Below, in pieces: positions 33,120 through 41,897 of a DNA stretch of 64,000 nucleotides. Position 1 is the stretch's first letter. Each line of letters starts with the position of its first letter. The notes beneath the pieces were generated by a model, which was not told the DNA's origin, searched no databases, and saw nothing but the letters and a program-made list of their open reading frames with translations. The stretch comes from Lentzea fradiae (GTDB lineage Bacteria; Actinomycetota; Actinomycetes; Mycobacteriales; Pseudonocardiaceae). The position numbers and the translations under genes are program-made. The DNA lies in contig NZ_FNCC01000003.1 of the NCBI RefSeq assembly GCF_900100955.1, forward strand, positions 372,001 to 436,000, in the 5' to 3' direction.

Positions 33120-35843
33120 TCACGGCGTCCAGGGCGAGCTGACGGCCCAGCTCACGTCCTGGTTGTAGGAGCTGGGGTTGTCGTACGCGTGCGCGCCGCC
33201 GTTCGAGGCGACCCACACCTCCTCCGAGTAGTGCCGGATGCTGGTCCCGAGCTCGTTGAACGACTCCAGCCGGACGCCGCCGGTGCCCGGCTGGGCGCAG
33301 AACGTGGCGTCCCGCCGGAAGATGTCCGTGTTGTCGTTCGCCCCCAGCTGCACGCGGAAGTTCGCGTGCCGCAGGAACCGGCCTGGCAGGTTGCGCGACT
33401 CGAACGAGTAGCAGGTCGGCTCGGCCAGCCCGCGCCGGACGACGAACGTCGCGTCCGCCTTGGTCAGGGCGTCGCTCGCGCTCGTCACGACGTCCGTGCG
33501 CGCCAGGGAGTCGCGGTGCCGCAGGTAGCGGTCCGTGAACCCCGGCGTGGTCACCCGCAGCGACCTGGCTTGGTCCAGCGGCAGTTCCGCGCCACTGCGC
33601 CACAACGCGACGCCGATCGCCCACGTCGTGTCGGCCGCGAAGGAGTTCGCGGTGTCCCACGGGTTCGGGCCGCCCGACCGTGCCAAGTAGACGTTCGAGT
33701 TGTAGTGCCGCACGAACGCCCCGCGCTGGTTGTAGGACTCCAGCGCCGTGCCGCCCGCCCCTTCACGCGGGCAGAACGTGGCGTCGGCGCGGAACAGCGC
33801 ACTGCCGTCGTTGGCGTCCTTGCGGACCACGGAGTTGCTGTGCCGCAGGAACTGCCCGGCGAAGTTGCGCGACTCGAACGACAGGCAGGACGCGTCGGCG
33901 AGCCCGGGACGCACCAGGTAGGTGGCGTCCAACCGGCCCAGGTCGTCACCGATCACGTCGGTGCGCGTCGTGCCGTTCGCGTGCCGCAGGTAGCGGTTCG
34001 TGTAGCCGCTCGTGGTAACGCGCAACGACACCACCTCGTCCGGTCCGACCGCCGTGCCGCGCGCGATGGCGAGCACCTTGAGGTTCGCGTCCCGCACCCG
34101 TGACTCGGTCATCTTCAGGATGCGCCGGTCGTAGGTGTAGAAGCCGTTGACCTCGTTCTCCACGTCGTACGGCTCGGTGTAGACCGACGCCGACAGCCCG
34201 CGGGTGTGGACCATCCGCGCGACCTGCTTCGCGACCTCCTCGTACCTCTTGGTCAGCGACTGCTCGTCCGGGTATAGGTCGCCGTACGCGAACCCCGCGC
34301 CCGGCTGGTACTCGTGCCCGGCGATCCGCCGTCCGAGACCGCCGAACTCGCCCAGCACAGCGATCCGGTTGCCGTCGGGAGTCCTGGTCGCCGTCGTGAT
34401 CTGGTAGTGGTGGTCGTCGATCACGTCGCCGTTGCCGGGATCGGGGTCCGACACGCAGCAGTTCGCGCCGGAGTTGTGGTTGACCAGCCGGGTGTTGTCG
34501 AGCGACCGCACCAGGTTCACGATCCTGGCCGCGTCGTACTCGCCCCAGCCCTCGTTGAACGGCACCCACTGCACGATCGACGTGATGCCCTTGAGCTGGT
34601 CGATCATCCGGCGCAGCTCGGACTCGAAGTTCGCGTGCGAGCTCGGCGCCTCGTCCACCGCGTCGACGGACGGCATGTCCTGCCACACCATGAGCCCGAG
34701 CCGGTCCGCGTGGTAGAACCAGCGCGCCGGCTCGACCTTGATGTGCTTGCGGACCATGTTGAACCCCAGCGCCTTCTGGCGTTCCAGGTCGAACCGCAGC
34801 GCCTCGTCCGTCGGGGCGGTGTAGAGGCCGTCCGGCCAGTAGCCCTGGTCGAGCGTGCCCTGCTGGAAGACGAACTTCCCGTTCAGCAACGGCCGCATGA
34901 CGCCGCCGACCATCGCCTTGCCGAGCGAGCGCATGCCGAAGTAGCCGGTGACGGCGTCACCGCTGCCGAGCGTGACGCGCAGGTCGTAGAGGAACGGGTC
35001 GTCCGGCGACCACAGCCGGGCGTTCGGGACGGGCACCCGCAACGAGGTTCCGGTGGTGCCGGTCTGCCTGCCGACGACCTGGCCGCCGCTGCGCACCTCC
35101 GCCGTGACGCTCTGGCCCGCGGTGCCCTGCACGACCAGGTCGAGCGCGCCCGCGGGCACGTTCGGCGTGGTGTCGAGGCGCGTGATGTGCGCGCTGCGCA
35201 CGGGTTCCAGCCACACGGTCTGCCAGATCCCCGACGCGGCGGTGTACCAGATGCCGCTGGGGTTCCTGCGCTGCTTGCCGATCGGGTACCGGCTGCCGTC
35301 GATCGGCGAGCTGACGCCGACGACGATCTCGTTCGTGCCCGCGACGAGCGCGGAGGTGATGTCGAACGAGAACGCGTCGAAGCCGCCGGTGTGGGTGCCG
35401 ACCTGCCTGCCGTTGACCCAGACCCGCGTCTCCCAGGTCACGGCGCCGAAGTTGAGCTTCACGTTCCGCCCGTTCCACGACGACGGAACGGTGAACGTGC
35501 GGCGGTAGAACATGTTGTCCTCGTGCCGCTTGATGCCCGACAGAGCGGACTCGACCGGGTAAGGCACGAGGACGCCTTCGGCCAGTGGCCTGCCGATCGG
35601 CGGGGTGGACAGGTTGGGAGCGCCCGCGAACTCCCACACACCGTTGAGGTTCTGCCACTCGGTGCGCTGGAGCTGCGGGCGCGGGTACTCGGGCAACGCG
35701 TTGGTGGGCGACACCTGGGAAGTCCAGGGTGTCGTCAGCGGAGGGGCCTTGGGGACCCACTCCACCGCGTGTGCCGCTGTCGGCGTGATGACCGTCGTCG
35801 TGATGAGGATGCCGACCAATACGCCCAGGACGCGTCTGGTCAT
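33120..35843 (-). CDS. Secreted GH2 glycosidase with two AbfB (CBM42) domains
   Basis: This 907-residue protein has a signal peptide (to about AAHA, residue 26), a GH2 sugar-binding jelly roll (WQNLNGVWEFAG, NGRQVGTHTGGFDAFSFD), an immunoglobulin-like domain, and a GH2 TIM barrel. Likely acid/base is in WVPFNEGWGEYD and nucleophile in VLGEFGGLG. Residues about 605-755 and 765-907 are two AbfB arabinofuranose-binding domains (RVTTSGYTNRYLRHANG; RVTTPGFTDRYLRHRDS; repeated RRDATFC and ESFN/ESYN). It is the last gene of a furanose importer operon, seven bases after a permease. Some Streptomyces GH2 enzymes hydrolyse galactofuranosides; by context, a galactofuranosidase or arabinofuranosidase is likely, a plain beta-galactosidase less so. 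Confidence 0.88.
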   Translation of the reverse strand: MTRRVLGVLVGILITTTVITPTAAHAVEWVPKAPPLTTPWTSQVSPTNALPEYPRPQLQRTEWQNLNGVWEFAGAPNLSTPPIGRPLAEGVLVPYPVESALSGIKRHEDNMFYRRTFTVPSSWNGRNVKLNFGAVTWETRVWVNGRQVGTHTGGFDAFSFDITSALVAGTNEIVVGVSSPIDGSRYPIGKQRRNPSGIWYTAASGIWQTVWLEPVRSAHITRLDTTPNVPAGALDLVVQGTAGQSVTAEVRSGGQVVGRQTGTTGTSLRVPVPNARLWSPDDPFLYDLRVTLGSGDAVTGYFGMRSLGKAMVGGVMRPLLNGKFVFQQGTLDQGYWPDGLYTAPTDEALRFDLERQKALGFNMVRKHIKVEPARWFYHADRLGLMVWQDMPSVDAVDEAPSSHANFESELRRMIDQLKGITSIVQWVPFNEGWGEYDAARIVNLVRSLDNTRLVNHNSGANCCVSDPDPGNGDVIDDHHYQITTATRTPDGNRIAVLGEFGGLGRRIAGHEYQPGAGFAYGDLYPDEQSLTKRYEEVAKQVARMVHTRGLSASVYTEPYDVENEVNGFYTYDRRILKMTESRVRDANLKVLAIARGTAVGPDEVVSLRVTTSGYTNRYLRHANGTTRTDVIGDDLGRLDATYLVRPGLADASCLSFESRNFAGQFLRHSNSVVRKDANDGSALFRADATFCPREGAGGTALESYNQRGAFVRHYNSNVYLARSGGPNPWDTANSFAADTTWAIGVALWRSGAELPLDQARSLRVTTPGFTDRYLRHRDSLARTDVVTSASDALTKADATFVVRRGLAEPTCYSFESRNLPGRFLRHANFRVQLGANDNTDIFRRDATFCAQPGTGGVRLESFNELGTSIRHYSEEVWVASNGGAHAYDNPSSYNQDVSWAVSSPWTP

Positions 35844-35850
35844 GGTGCTC

Positions 35851-36822
35851 CTATCTCCGGAGTATTCGTTGCAGGACTACGACGATGAGCAGGAACACGC
35901 CGCTCACCACCGACTGGTAGTTGCTGTCGAGCGTGCCGATCTGGTTGATGACGTTCTGGATGACCTTGATCAGGCCGACGCCGATCACGGTGCCGAGCAC
36001 CGTGCCCATGCCGCCGGTGAGCAGAGTGCCGCCGATCACGACCACCGCGATGGCGTCGAGCTCGAGGCCGACGCCGATGACCGTGACGCCCGACTGCAGG
36101 TAGGCCGCGGTCAGGGCGCCCGCGAGACCCGCGAGCGTGCCGCTCATCGTGTAGACGAGGACCTTGGTCCTGGCGATCGGGACGCCCATGAGGATCGCCG
36201 ACTGCTCGGCGCCGCCGGTCGCGAACACGTTCTGGCCGAAGCCGGTGCGGTTCAGGACCGCCCCGCCGACGACGCAGAGCACGGCCGCGATGAAGATCGG
36301 GTAGCCGAACCCGGACACCGTGCCGCGGCCCAGCTCGACGAACGCGCTGTCCGCCGGGATCTGGTACGTGGTGGCGCCCTCGTCGGTGATGACCAGCAGC
36401 AGGCCGCGCGCGAACAGCAGCGACGCCAGGGTGACGATGAACGGCGCCATGTTCGTGCGGGCGATGAGCAGCCCGTTGACGAGCCCGATGAGCCCGCAGA
36501 CCACCAGCGGCAGCACCAACGCCACCAGGAACCCGTACTGCGAGCCCCAGGCCGCGAGCACGCCGCCCAGCGCGTAGACCGAGCCCACGGACAGGTCGAT
36601 GCCGCCCGTGATGATCACGAACGTCATGCCGAGCGCGATCACCACCAGGAACGCGCCCTGCAACGCGAGGTCGCGCATGTTGTCGATGCTGCCGAAGCGC
36701 GGGAACACCAGCCACGACACCGCGACCATGAGCACCAGCGCCACCGCGGCGCCCTGGCGTTGCAGGACCTTCGTCCGCGCCGCCGTCTTCTGCACGACCG
36801 TCGGCCGTTCCGCGGTCATCAT
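35851..36822 (-). CDS. ABC sugar permease (YjfF-like)
   Basis: This 323-residue BPD_transp_2/ribose-type permease has about ten hydrophobic segments, GMTFVIITGGIDLSVGSVYALGG (the family's DLSVGS signature) and GAEQSAILMGVPIARTKVLVY EAA-like loop. It overlaps the other permease by four bases, consistent with a heterodimeric YtfT/YjfF-type channel. Confidence 0.88.
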   Translation of the reverse strand: MMTAERPTVVQKTAARTKVLQRQGAAVALVLMVAVSWLVFPRFGSIDNMRDLALQGAFLVVIALGMTFVIITGGIDLSVGSVYALGGVLAAWGSQYGFLVALVLPLVVCGLIGLVNGLLIARTNMAPFIVTLASLLFARGLLLVITDEGATTYQIPADSAFVELGRGTVSGFGYPIFIAAVLCVVGGAVLNRTGFGQNVFATGGAEQSAILMGVPIARTKVLVYTMSGTLAGLAGALTAAYLQSGVTVIGVGLELDAIAVVVIGGTLLTGGMGTVLGTVIGVGLIKVIQNVINQIGTLDSNYQSVVSGVFLLIVVVLQRILRR

Positions 36823-37772
36823 CGGCGCTCCCGTGCCACGTAGACGGCTGCGATGATGATCGCGGCCTGGATCATCTGCGCGATCGAGTCCGGCAGGTTG
36901 TGCTTGATCAGCGTGGCCCGCACGAGCTGCATGAGGACCACGCCGAACACCGTGCCCAGCACCCGGACCTTGCCGCCGGTGAGCGGCGTGCCGCCGACGA
37001 CCACCGCGGTGATCGCGGACAGCTCCATGAGCAGCCCCATGTCCGCGGGGTCGCTCGCGCCCAGCCGCGAGGTGGCGAGGACACCGGCCACCGCCGCGAG
37101 CGCGCCGCTGAGGGCGTAGACGCCGATCAGCACCCGGTTGACCGGCAGCCCGGCCAGGGTGGCGGCCTTGCGGTTGCCACCGACGGCGACGACCTGGCGG
37201 CCGAACGTCGTGCGGTTCATCAGCGCGGCCACCACCAGCGCCAGCAGGCCCGCGATCAGCACGCTGATCGGGACGCCCGCCACGCTGTCGGTGCCGAGCG
37301 CGAGGAACGCCGGGTCGTGCAGCTGCACGAGCTGCCCGTCCGCGATCACCAGCGCCAGGCCCCTGCCGCCGACCAGCAGTGCCAGCGTGGCGACGATCGG
37401 CTGGATGCCGACCCGTGCGACGAGGAAACCGTTGAAGGCTCCCGCGAGCACGCCGACGACGAGTGCCATCACGATCGCCATGAACGGTCCCGCGCCCAGG
37501 TAGAGCGGGATGATCGCCGCGGCCATCGCCATGACGGCACCCACGCTCAGGTCGACGCCCTCGGTGCCGATCACGAGCGCCATGCCGAGCGCGACGATCA
37601 GGACCGGCGCGGCCTGCACGAGCTGGGTGGTGAAGTTGCCGACCGTCAGGAAGTTGGCGGTGAACAGGACGTTGAACAGCAGCAGGACACCGACGGCGAC
37701 GTAGACACCGTTGTCCTGCAGCCAGCGCGTCCTCGCCGCTGTTCTAGTCGCTGCCGTCGCTGTCCGCGTCAT
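36819..37772 (-). CDS. ABC sugar permease (YtfT-like)
   Basis: This 317-residue permease is paralogous to its neighbour, with LGMALVIGTEGVDLSVGAVMAM (DLSVG signature) and GGNRKAATLAGLPVNRVLIGVY cytoplasmic loop. An N-terminal basic stretch precedes the first TM segment. It overlaps the ATPase gene by 29 bases. Confidence 0.88.
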   Translation of the reverse strand: MTRTATAATRTAARTRWLQDNGVYVAVGVLLLFNVLFTANFLTVGNFTTQLVQAAPVLIVALGMALVIGTEGVDLSVGAVMAMAAAIIPLYLGAGPFMAIVMALVVGVLAGAFNGFLVARVGIQPIVATLALLVGGRGLALVIADGQLVQLHDPAFLALGTDSVAGVPISVLIAGLLALVVAALMNRTTFGRQVVAVGGNRKAATLAGLPVNRVLIGVYALSGALAAVAGVLATSRLGASDPADMGLLMELSAITAVVVGGTPLTGGKVRVLGTVFGVVLMQLVRATLIKHNLPDSIAQMIQAAIIIAAVYVARERR

Positions 37773-39243
37773 CCCTCACCTCCGCGGCGATCGCCGCGAG
37801 CACGTGCTCGCGGGTCAGCTGGTCACCTTCGAGCTCGCCCGCGACGGTGCCGTCCCGCAGGACGACGAGCCGGTCGGCGCCGTCGAGCAGCTCGTCCAGC
37901 TCGGAGCTGATCAGCAGCACCGCCAGGCCCTCCCGCGCCAGCTCGTCGATCAGCGCCTGCACCTCCGCCTTGGCGCCGACGTCGATGCCGCGCGTCGGTT
38001 CGTCGAGCAGCAGGATCTTCGGCTCCGTGCACAGCCACCTGGCCAGCAGCACCTTCTGCTGGTTGCCGCCGGACAGCTCCGCGACCTTCTGCTCGGGGCT
38101 GGACACCTTGATGCGCAGCCGTGTCACGAAGGTGTCGACGATCCGGTCCTGCCTGGCCCTGCTGGTGATGCCGAACCTGCTCAGCCGCGGCAGCGCGGCC
38201 AGCACGATGTTCTCCCGCACCGAGAGGTTCGGGATGATCCCCTCCGTCTTGCGGTCCTCGGCGAGCATGCTGATGCCCGCCCTGGTGGACCCCTTGACGC
38301 TGTGCGGCACCGGTTGTCCCGCGACGAGCACGGTGCCGCCGTCGAGCGGCAGCGCGCCGATGATCGCCTTCGCGGTCTCCGTGCGGCCGGAGCCGAGCAG
38401 CCCGGCGAGGCCCACCACCTCACCGGGCCGGATCGAGACGCTGACCCCGTCGATGCGCGGCCTGCTGGTCAGCCCGACGGCTTCGAGCACCGGCTGGGCA
38501 CCGGCGTGGTGGCCCTCGCCGAACGCCGTGGTGCCGTGCTTGCGGATCTCGTTGACCGACCGGCCCAGCATCAGCGACACCAGCTCGATGCGGGGCAGGT
38601 CAGCCAGTGGTCCACTGTGGACGTTGCGGCCGTCCCGCAGCACCGTGACGGTGTCACAGATCCGATACAGCTCGTCCATCCGGTGGCTGACGTAGATGAT
38701 CGCGATCCCGGCCTCGTGCAACCGGTCCACGACCCCGAGCAGCGTCTCCACCTCGCGGGGTTCGAGCGACGACGTCGGCTCGTCCATGATCACGACGTCC
38801 GCGTCCGCCGCGACCGCCCTGGCGAGCGCGACCATCTGCTGCTCGCCGACGGCGAGCGTGCCGAGCGGGGCGCGCACGTCCGCCGTGATGCCGTAGCCCT
38901 TGAGGATCTCGGCCGCCTCCGCGTCGCGGCGGGCGCGGTCGATCAGCCCGAACCGCGTGCGCGGCTCCCTGCCGAGGAAGAGGTTCGCGGACACGCTCAT
39001 CAGCGGGACGAGGTTGACCTCCTGGTAGATCGTGGAGATCCGCCCGTTCCGCCCGACCCTGCCGGAGTCCGGGGTGTGGATGCCGGTCAGGACCTTGATG
39101 AGCGTCGACTTGCCCGCGCCGTTCTCCCCGACCAGCGCGTGGACCTCACCCCGGTGGAGGGTGAAGTCCACCTCGCTGAGCGCACGGACGCCGGCGAAGG
39201 TCTTCGTGACGCCGGCGACCTCGATCACCGGGTCAGTAGGCAT
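37744..39243 (-). CDS. ABC sugar ATPase with two nucleotide domains (YtfR-like)
   Basis: This 499-residue twin-domain ATPase is of the RbsA/YtfR type. The N half has Walker A VGENGAGKSTLIKVL, signature TLAVGEQQMVALARA and Walker B VVIMDEPTSSLEP. The C half has degenerate Walker A LLGSGRTETAKAI, signature ELSGGNQQKVLLARWL and Walker B ILLLDEPTRGIDV. Such proteins power import of monosaccharides such as ribose or galactofuranose. It begins 11 bases inside the binding-protein gene. Confidence 0.92.
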   Translation of the reverse strand: MPTDPVIEVAGVTKTFAGVRALSEVDFTLHRGEVHALVGENGAGKSTLIKVLTGIHTPDSGRVGRNGRISTIYQEVNLVPLMSVSANLFLGREPRTRFGLIDRARRDAEAAEILKGYGITADVRAPLGTLAVGEQQMVALARAVAADADVVIMDEPTSSLEPREVETLLGVVDRLHEAGIAIIYVSHRMDELYRICDTVTVLRDGRNVHSGPLADLPRIELVSLMLGRSVNEIRKHGTTAFGEGHHAGAQPVLEAVGLTSRPRIDGVSVSIRPGEVVGLAGLLGSGRTETAKAIIGALPLDGGTVLVAGQPVPHSVKGSTRAGISMLAEDRKTEGIIPNLSVRENIVLAALPRLSRFGITSRARQDRIVDTFVTRLRIKVSSPEQKVAELSGGNQQKVLLARWLCTEPKILLLDEPTRGIDVGAKAEVQALIDELAREGLAVLLISSELDELLDGADRLVVLRDGTVAGELEGDQLTREHVLAAIAAEVRDDADSDGSD

Positions 39244-40273
39244 TGGCCAGCTTCTGCGCGGCGTTCGCGGAGTCGTACTCGTCGTCGGAGATCACGATGG
39301 TGTTCGGGATCTCGTCGCCCTTGCCGAACTTCTCCAGCGTGTCGAACGCGAGCGGGCCGAAGCGCGGGTTGGACTCGATGACGGCGTTGTAGCTGCCGTC
39401 CGCGATCAGCTGCACGGCCGTGCGCGTGCCGTCGATGGAGACGACCTTGACGTCCTTGCCCGGCTGCTTGCCCGCGGCCTTGAGCGCGGTGACGGCGCCG
39501 ACGCCCATCTCGTCGTTCTCGGCGTAGACGGCGGTGATGTCCGGGTTGCTCTGGATGAGCTGCTCCATCACGGCCTGGCCCTTGGACCTGTCGAACTCGC
39601 CGGTCTGCTCGGCGACGACCGTCAGGCCGGGCGTGCCCGCGATGCCGTCCTTGAAGCCCTTGGTGCGGTCGACGGTCACGTTGTTGCCGGAGGCGCCGAG
39701 CAGGATGGCGACCTTGCCGGTCCCGCCGGTGGCCTTGATCATCTGCTCGGCGGCGCGCTTGCCCTGCTCGACGAAGTCGGAGCCGATGAACGTCAGGTAG
39801 TCGGTGCACGGCTTCGACGTGACCTTGCGGTCGATCGTCACGACCGGCACCTGCTTGGCCTTGGCCGCGTCGAACGCGGGCTGCAGGCCGTCGGAGTTGA
39901 GCGGCGCCACGATCAGCAGCTTCGCCCCGCGGTCGATCAGCGACTTGATGTCGCTGATCTGCTTGTTCAGGTCGCTCTGCGCGTTGGTGTAGAGCAGCTC
40001 GGCCCCGCGCTTGGCCGCCTCGTCCCTGATCGACTGGGTCTCGGCGGTCCGGAACGGGTTGGCCTCCTTCTCCGACTGGGAGAAGCCGACGACCGCCCCC
40101 TTCAGGTCGACCTGCGGGTACCCGGTCGTGCCGCGCGCGCAGCCGGGCCCCGCGCTCTGGTCCGCCGCGGCGCTCGCGGCAGGACCACCGTTCGTAGTGG
40201 TCTGTTCGGTCTCTCTCGCGGTGCAGCCGGTCACGAGCAGGGCGGCAGCGGCGATGAGCAGGATGCGAGACAT
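39233..40273 (-). CDS. Sugar-binding lipoprotein, YtfQ-like (furanose type)
   Basis: This 346-residue lipoprotein has a lipobox LVTG-C at Cys17 and a type I periplasmic-binding fold. It follows E. coli YtfQ closely in pattern: VVGFSQSEKEANPFRTAET, LLIVAPLNSDGLQPAFDAA, LDRKV-like TIDRKVTSKPCTDYLTFIGSD, FDRSKGQAVMEQLIQ, AVYAENDEMGVGAVTAL and KVVSIDGTRTAVQLI. YtfQ binds galactofuranose. It is the first gene of the five-gene operon, divergent from the LacI gene, with a perfect palindrome in the gap. Confidence 0.88.
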   Translation of the reverse strand: MSRILLIAAAALLVTGCTARETEQTTTNGGPAASAAADQSAGPGCARGTTGYPQVDLKGAVVGFSQSEKEANPFRTAETQSIRDEAAKRGAELLYTNAQSDLNKQISDIKSLIDRGAKLLIVAPLNSDGLQPAFDAAKAKQVPVVTIDRKVTSKPCTDYLTFIGSDFVEQGKRAAEQMIKATGGTGKVAILLGASGNNVTVDRTKGFKDGIAGTPGLTVVAEQTGEFDRSKGQAVMEQLIQSNPDITAVYAENDEMGVGAVTALKAAGKQPGKDVKVVSIDGTRTAVQLIADGSYNAVIESNPRFGPLAFDTLEKFGKGDEIPNTIVISDDEYDSANAAQKLANAY

Positions 40274-40325
40274 CTTTGGCTCCTACACGGGCTGTGCGTG
40301 GTGGCGCTCTCGGGCGCTAGATTTG

Positions 40326-40344
40326 CATCGTTGTTCCAACGATG
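40326..40344. promoter_or_regulatory. LacI-family operator for the sugar operon
   Basis: CATCGTTG-TTC-CAACGATG is a perfect 8-bp inverted repeat with a 3-base centre, extended on both sides by T/A-rich bases. It lies 53-71 bases upstream of both the binding-protein start and the LacI start. LacI proteins bind palindromes of this size with a central pyrimidine-purine step. Confidence 0.75.
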
Positions 40345-40396
40345 TAAAGCCCCAAGTCCGTCCCGGTACAATTCCCGGTATTTTCTGGAGGCACTC

Positions 40397-41386
40397 TTGG
40401 CCACGCTGAAGGACGTCGCCCGGCTGGCGGGCGTGTCGGTGAAGACCGTGTCGAACGTGGTCAACGGCTACTCGTTCGTCAAACCGGACAACCGCCGCCG
40501 CGTCGAGGAGGCGCTGGAGGCGACCGGGTACCGCCCCAACCTCGGCGCGCGAAACCTGCGCCGCGGCCGGACGGGCTTCATCGCGCTGGTCCTGCCCGAG
40601 CTGTCGATCCCCTACTTCGCCGAGCTGGCGGGCCTGGTGATCACGGCGGCGCAGGAGCACGAGTGGAACGTGCTCATCGAGCAGACCTTCGGCACGCTGG
40701 CCGGTGAACGCGCCGCGCTCGCGTCACTGGGCCCGCACCTCGTCGACGCCGCCATCCTGAGCCCCGAGGCCCTGCTGGTGGACGACTTCCAGCTGAGCGT
40801 CCCCGCCGTCCTGCTCGGCGAGCACGCCGTGGACGTGCCGATCTCGCGGGTCGGCATCGACAACGTGGCCGCCGCGCGGACCGCCGTGCGCCACCTGATC
40901 TCGCTGGGCCGCACCCGCATCGCCGCCATCGGCGCCCACCCCCACCGGGGCACCGCGGCCCTGCGCCTGGAGGGCTACCGCACCGCGCTGGCCGAGGCGT
41001 CCCTGCCGTTCTCCGGCGACCTGGTCGTGCCGGCGCTGAACTACCACCGCGCGGACGGCGCGGCGGCCATGCGGTCGTTGCTGGACATGCCCACCCCGCC
41101 GGACGCCGTGTTCTGCTTCAACGACCTGCTCGCGATCGGCGCGATGCGCACGGCGGCGGAACGGTCCCTGCGGGTGCCCGGCGACCTCGCCGTCGTCGGG
41201 TTCGACAACAACGAGGAGAGCGTCTACAGCTCGCCGTCCCTGACGTCGGTGGCCCCGGACAAGGGAGCGATCGCCAGGGCCGCGGTCGACCTGCTGCACC
41301 GGCGGGTGGAGTCGCCGGACGACGCCCTGGAGGACGTCGAGACGCCGTTCTCGTTGCTGGTCAGGGAGAGCACCGTCGCCGGGTGA
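40397..41386 (+). CDS. LacI family transcriptional regulator
   Basis: About 329 residues. The start is TTG at 40397 after GGAGG, giving (M)ATLKDVARLAGVSVKTVSNVV, the LacI headpiece, with the YRPNLGARNLRRGRTG hinge. The effector domain follows (FIALVLPELSIPYFAELA, VVGFDNNEESVYSSPSLTSV). The regulator is divergent from the furanose importer operon and probably binds a product of its GH2 enzyme. No earlier in-frame start keeps family alignment. Confidence 0.92.
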   Translation: MATLKDVARLAGVSVKTVSNVVNGYSFVKPDNRRRVEEALEATGYRPNLGARNLRRGRTGFIALVLPELSIPYFAELAGLVITAAQEHEWNVLIEQTFGTLAGERAALASLGPHLVDAAILSPEALLVDDFQLSVPAVLLGEHAVDVPISRVGIDNVAAARTAVRHLISLGRTRIAAIGAHPHRGTAALRLEGYRTALAEASLPFSGDLVVPALNYHRADGAAAMRSLLDMPTPPDAVFCFNDLLAIGAMRTAAERSLRVPGDLAVVGFDNNEESVYSSPSLTSVAPDKGAIARAAVDLLHRRVESPDDALEDVETPFSLLVRESTVAG

Positions 41387-41884
41387 TCAGGGTGTGGTGA
41401 AGGCGTCGTAGGCGGCCTGGTCGAACAGCACGAACCTGACCAGGTCGAGCTCCGCGCCCTCGACGGCCCTCCGCGCGATCTTCGCGGCGTCGGCGACCGG
41501 CCAGCGGTAGACGCCGGTCGAGATGGCCGGGAAGGCGATGCTCCGCGCCCCCAGCTCCGCGGCCACCGCCAGCGAGTTGCGGTGGCAGTCGGCGAGGAGC
41601 TCGGACCGGTCCTCGGTGGCGGACCAGACCGGGCCCACGGTGTGCACGACCCAGCGGGCCTTCAACCTGCCCGCGGTCGTGGCGACGGCCTGCCCCACCG
41701 GCAGACCGCCGCCGTGGTGGCCCGCCCGCAGCTTCCGGCACTCGGCCAGGATCTCGGGGCCACCCTTGCGGTGGATGGCGCCGTCCACTCCCCCGCCGCC
41801 GAGCAACGACGAGTTGGCGGCGTTGACGATCACGTCCACGTCCTGCTCGGTGATGTCGCCGAGGACGTACTCGATGGTGGCCAC
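41387..41884 (-). CDS. Macro domain ADP-ribose hydrolase (YmdB-like)
   Basis: This 165-residue single macro domain has VLGDITEQDVDVIVNAANSSLLGGGGVDGAIHRKGG (Asn/Asp ligand loop), TVGPVW and AFPAISTGVYRWP. The family removes ADP-ribose from proteins or deacetylates O-acetyl-ADP-ribose. Its stop touches that of LacI on the opposite strand; the secreted esterase at 41898 lies just upstream on the same strand. Confidence 0.92.
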   Translation of the reverse strand: MATIEYVLGDITEQDVDVIVNAANSSLLGGGGVDGAIHRKGGPEILAECRKLRAGHHGGGLPVGQAVATTAGRLKARWVVHTVGPVWSATEDRSELLADCHRNSLAVAAELGARSIAFPAISTGVYRWPVADAAKIARRAVEGAELDLVRFVLFDQAAYDAFTTP

Positions 41885-41897
41885 GTCCCCGATGAGA

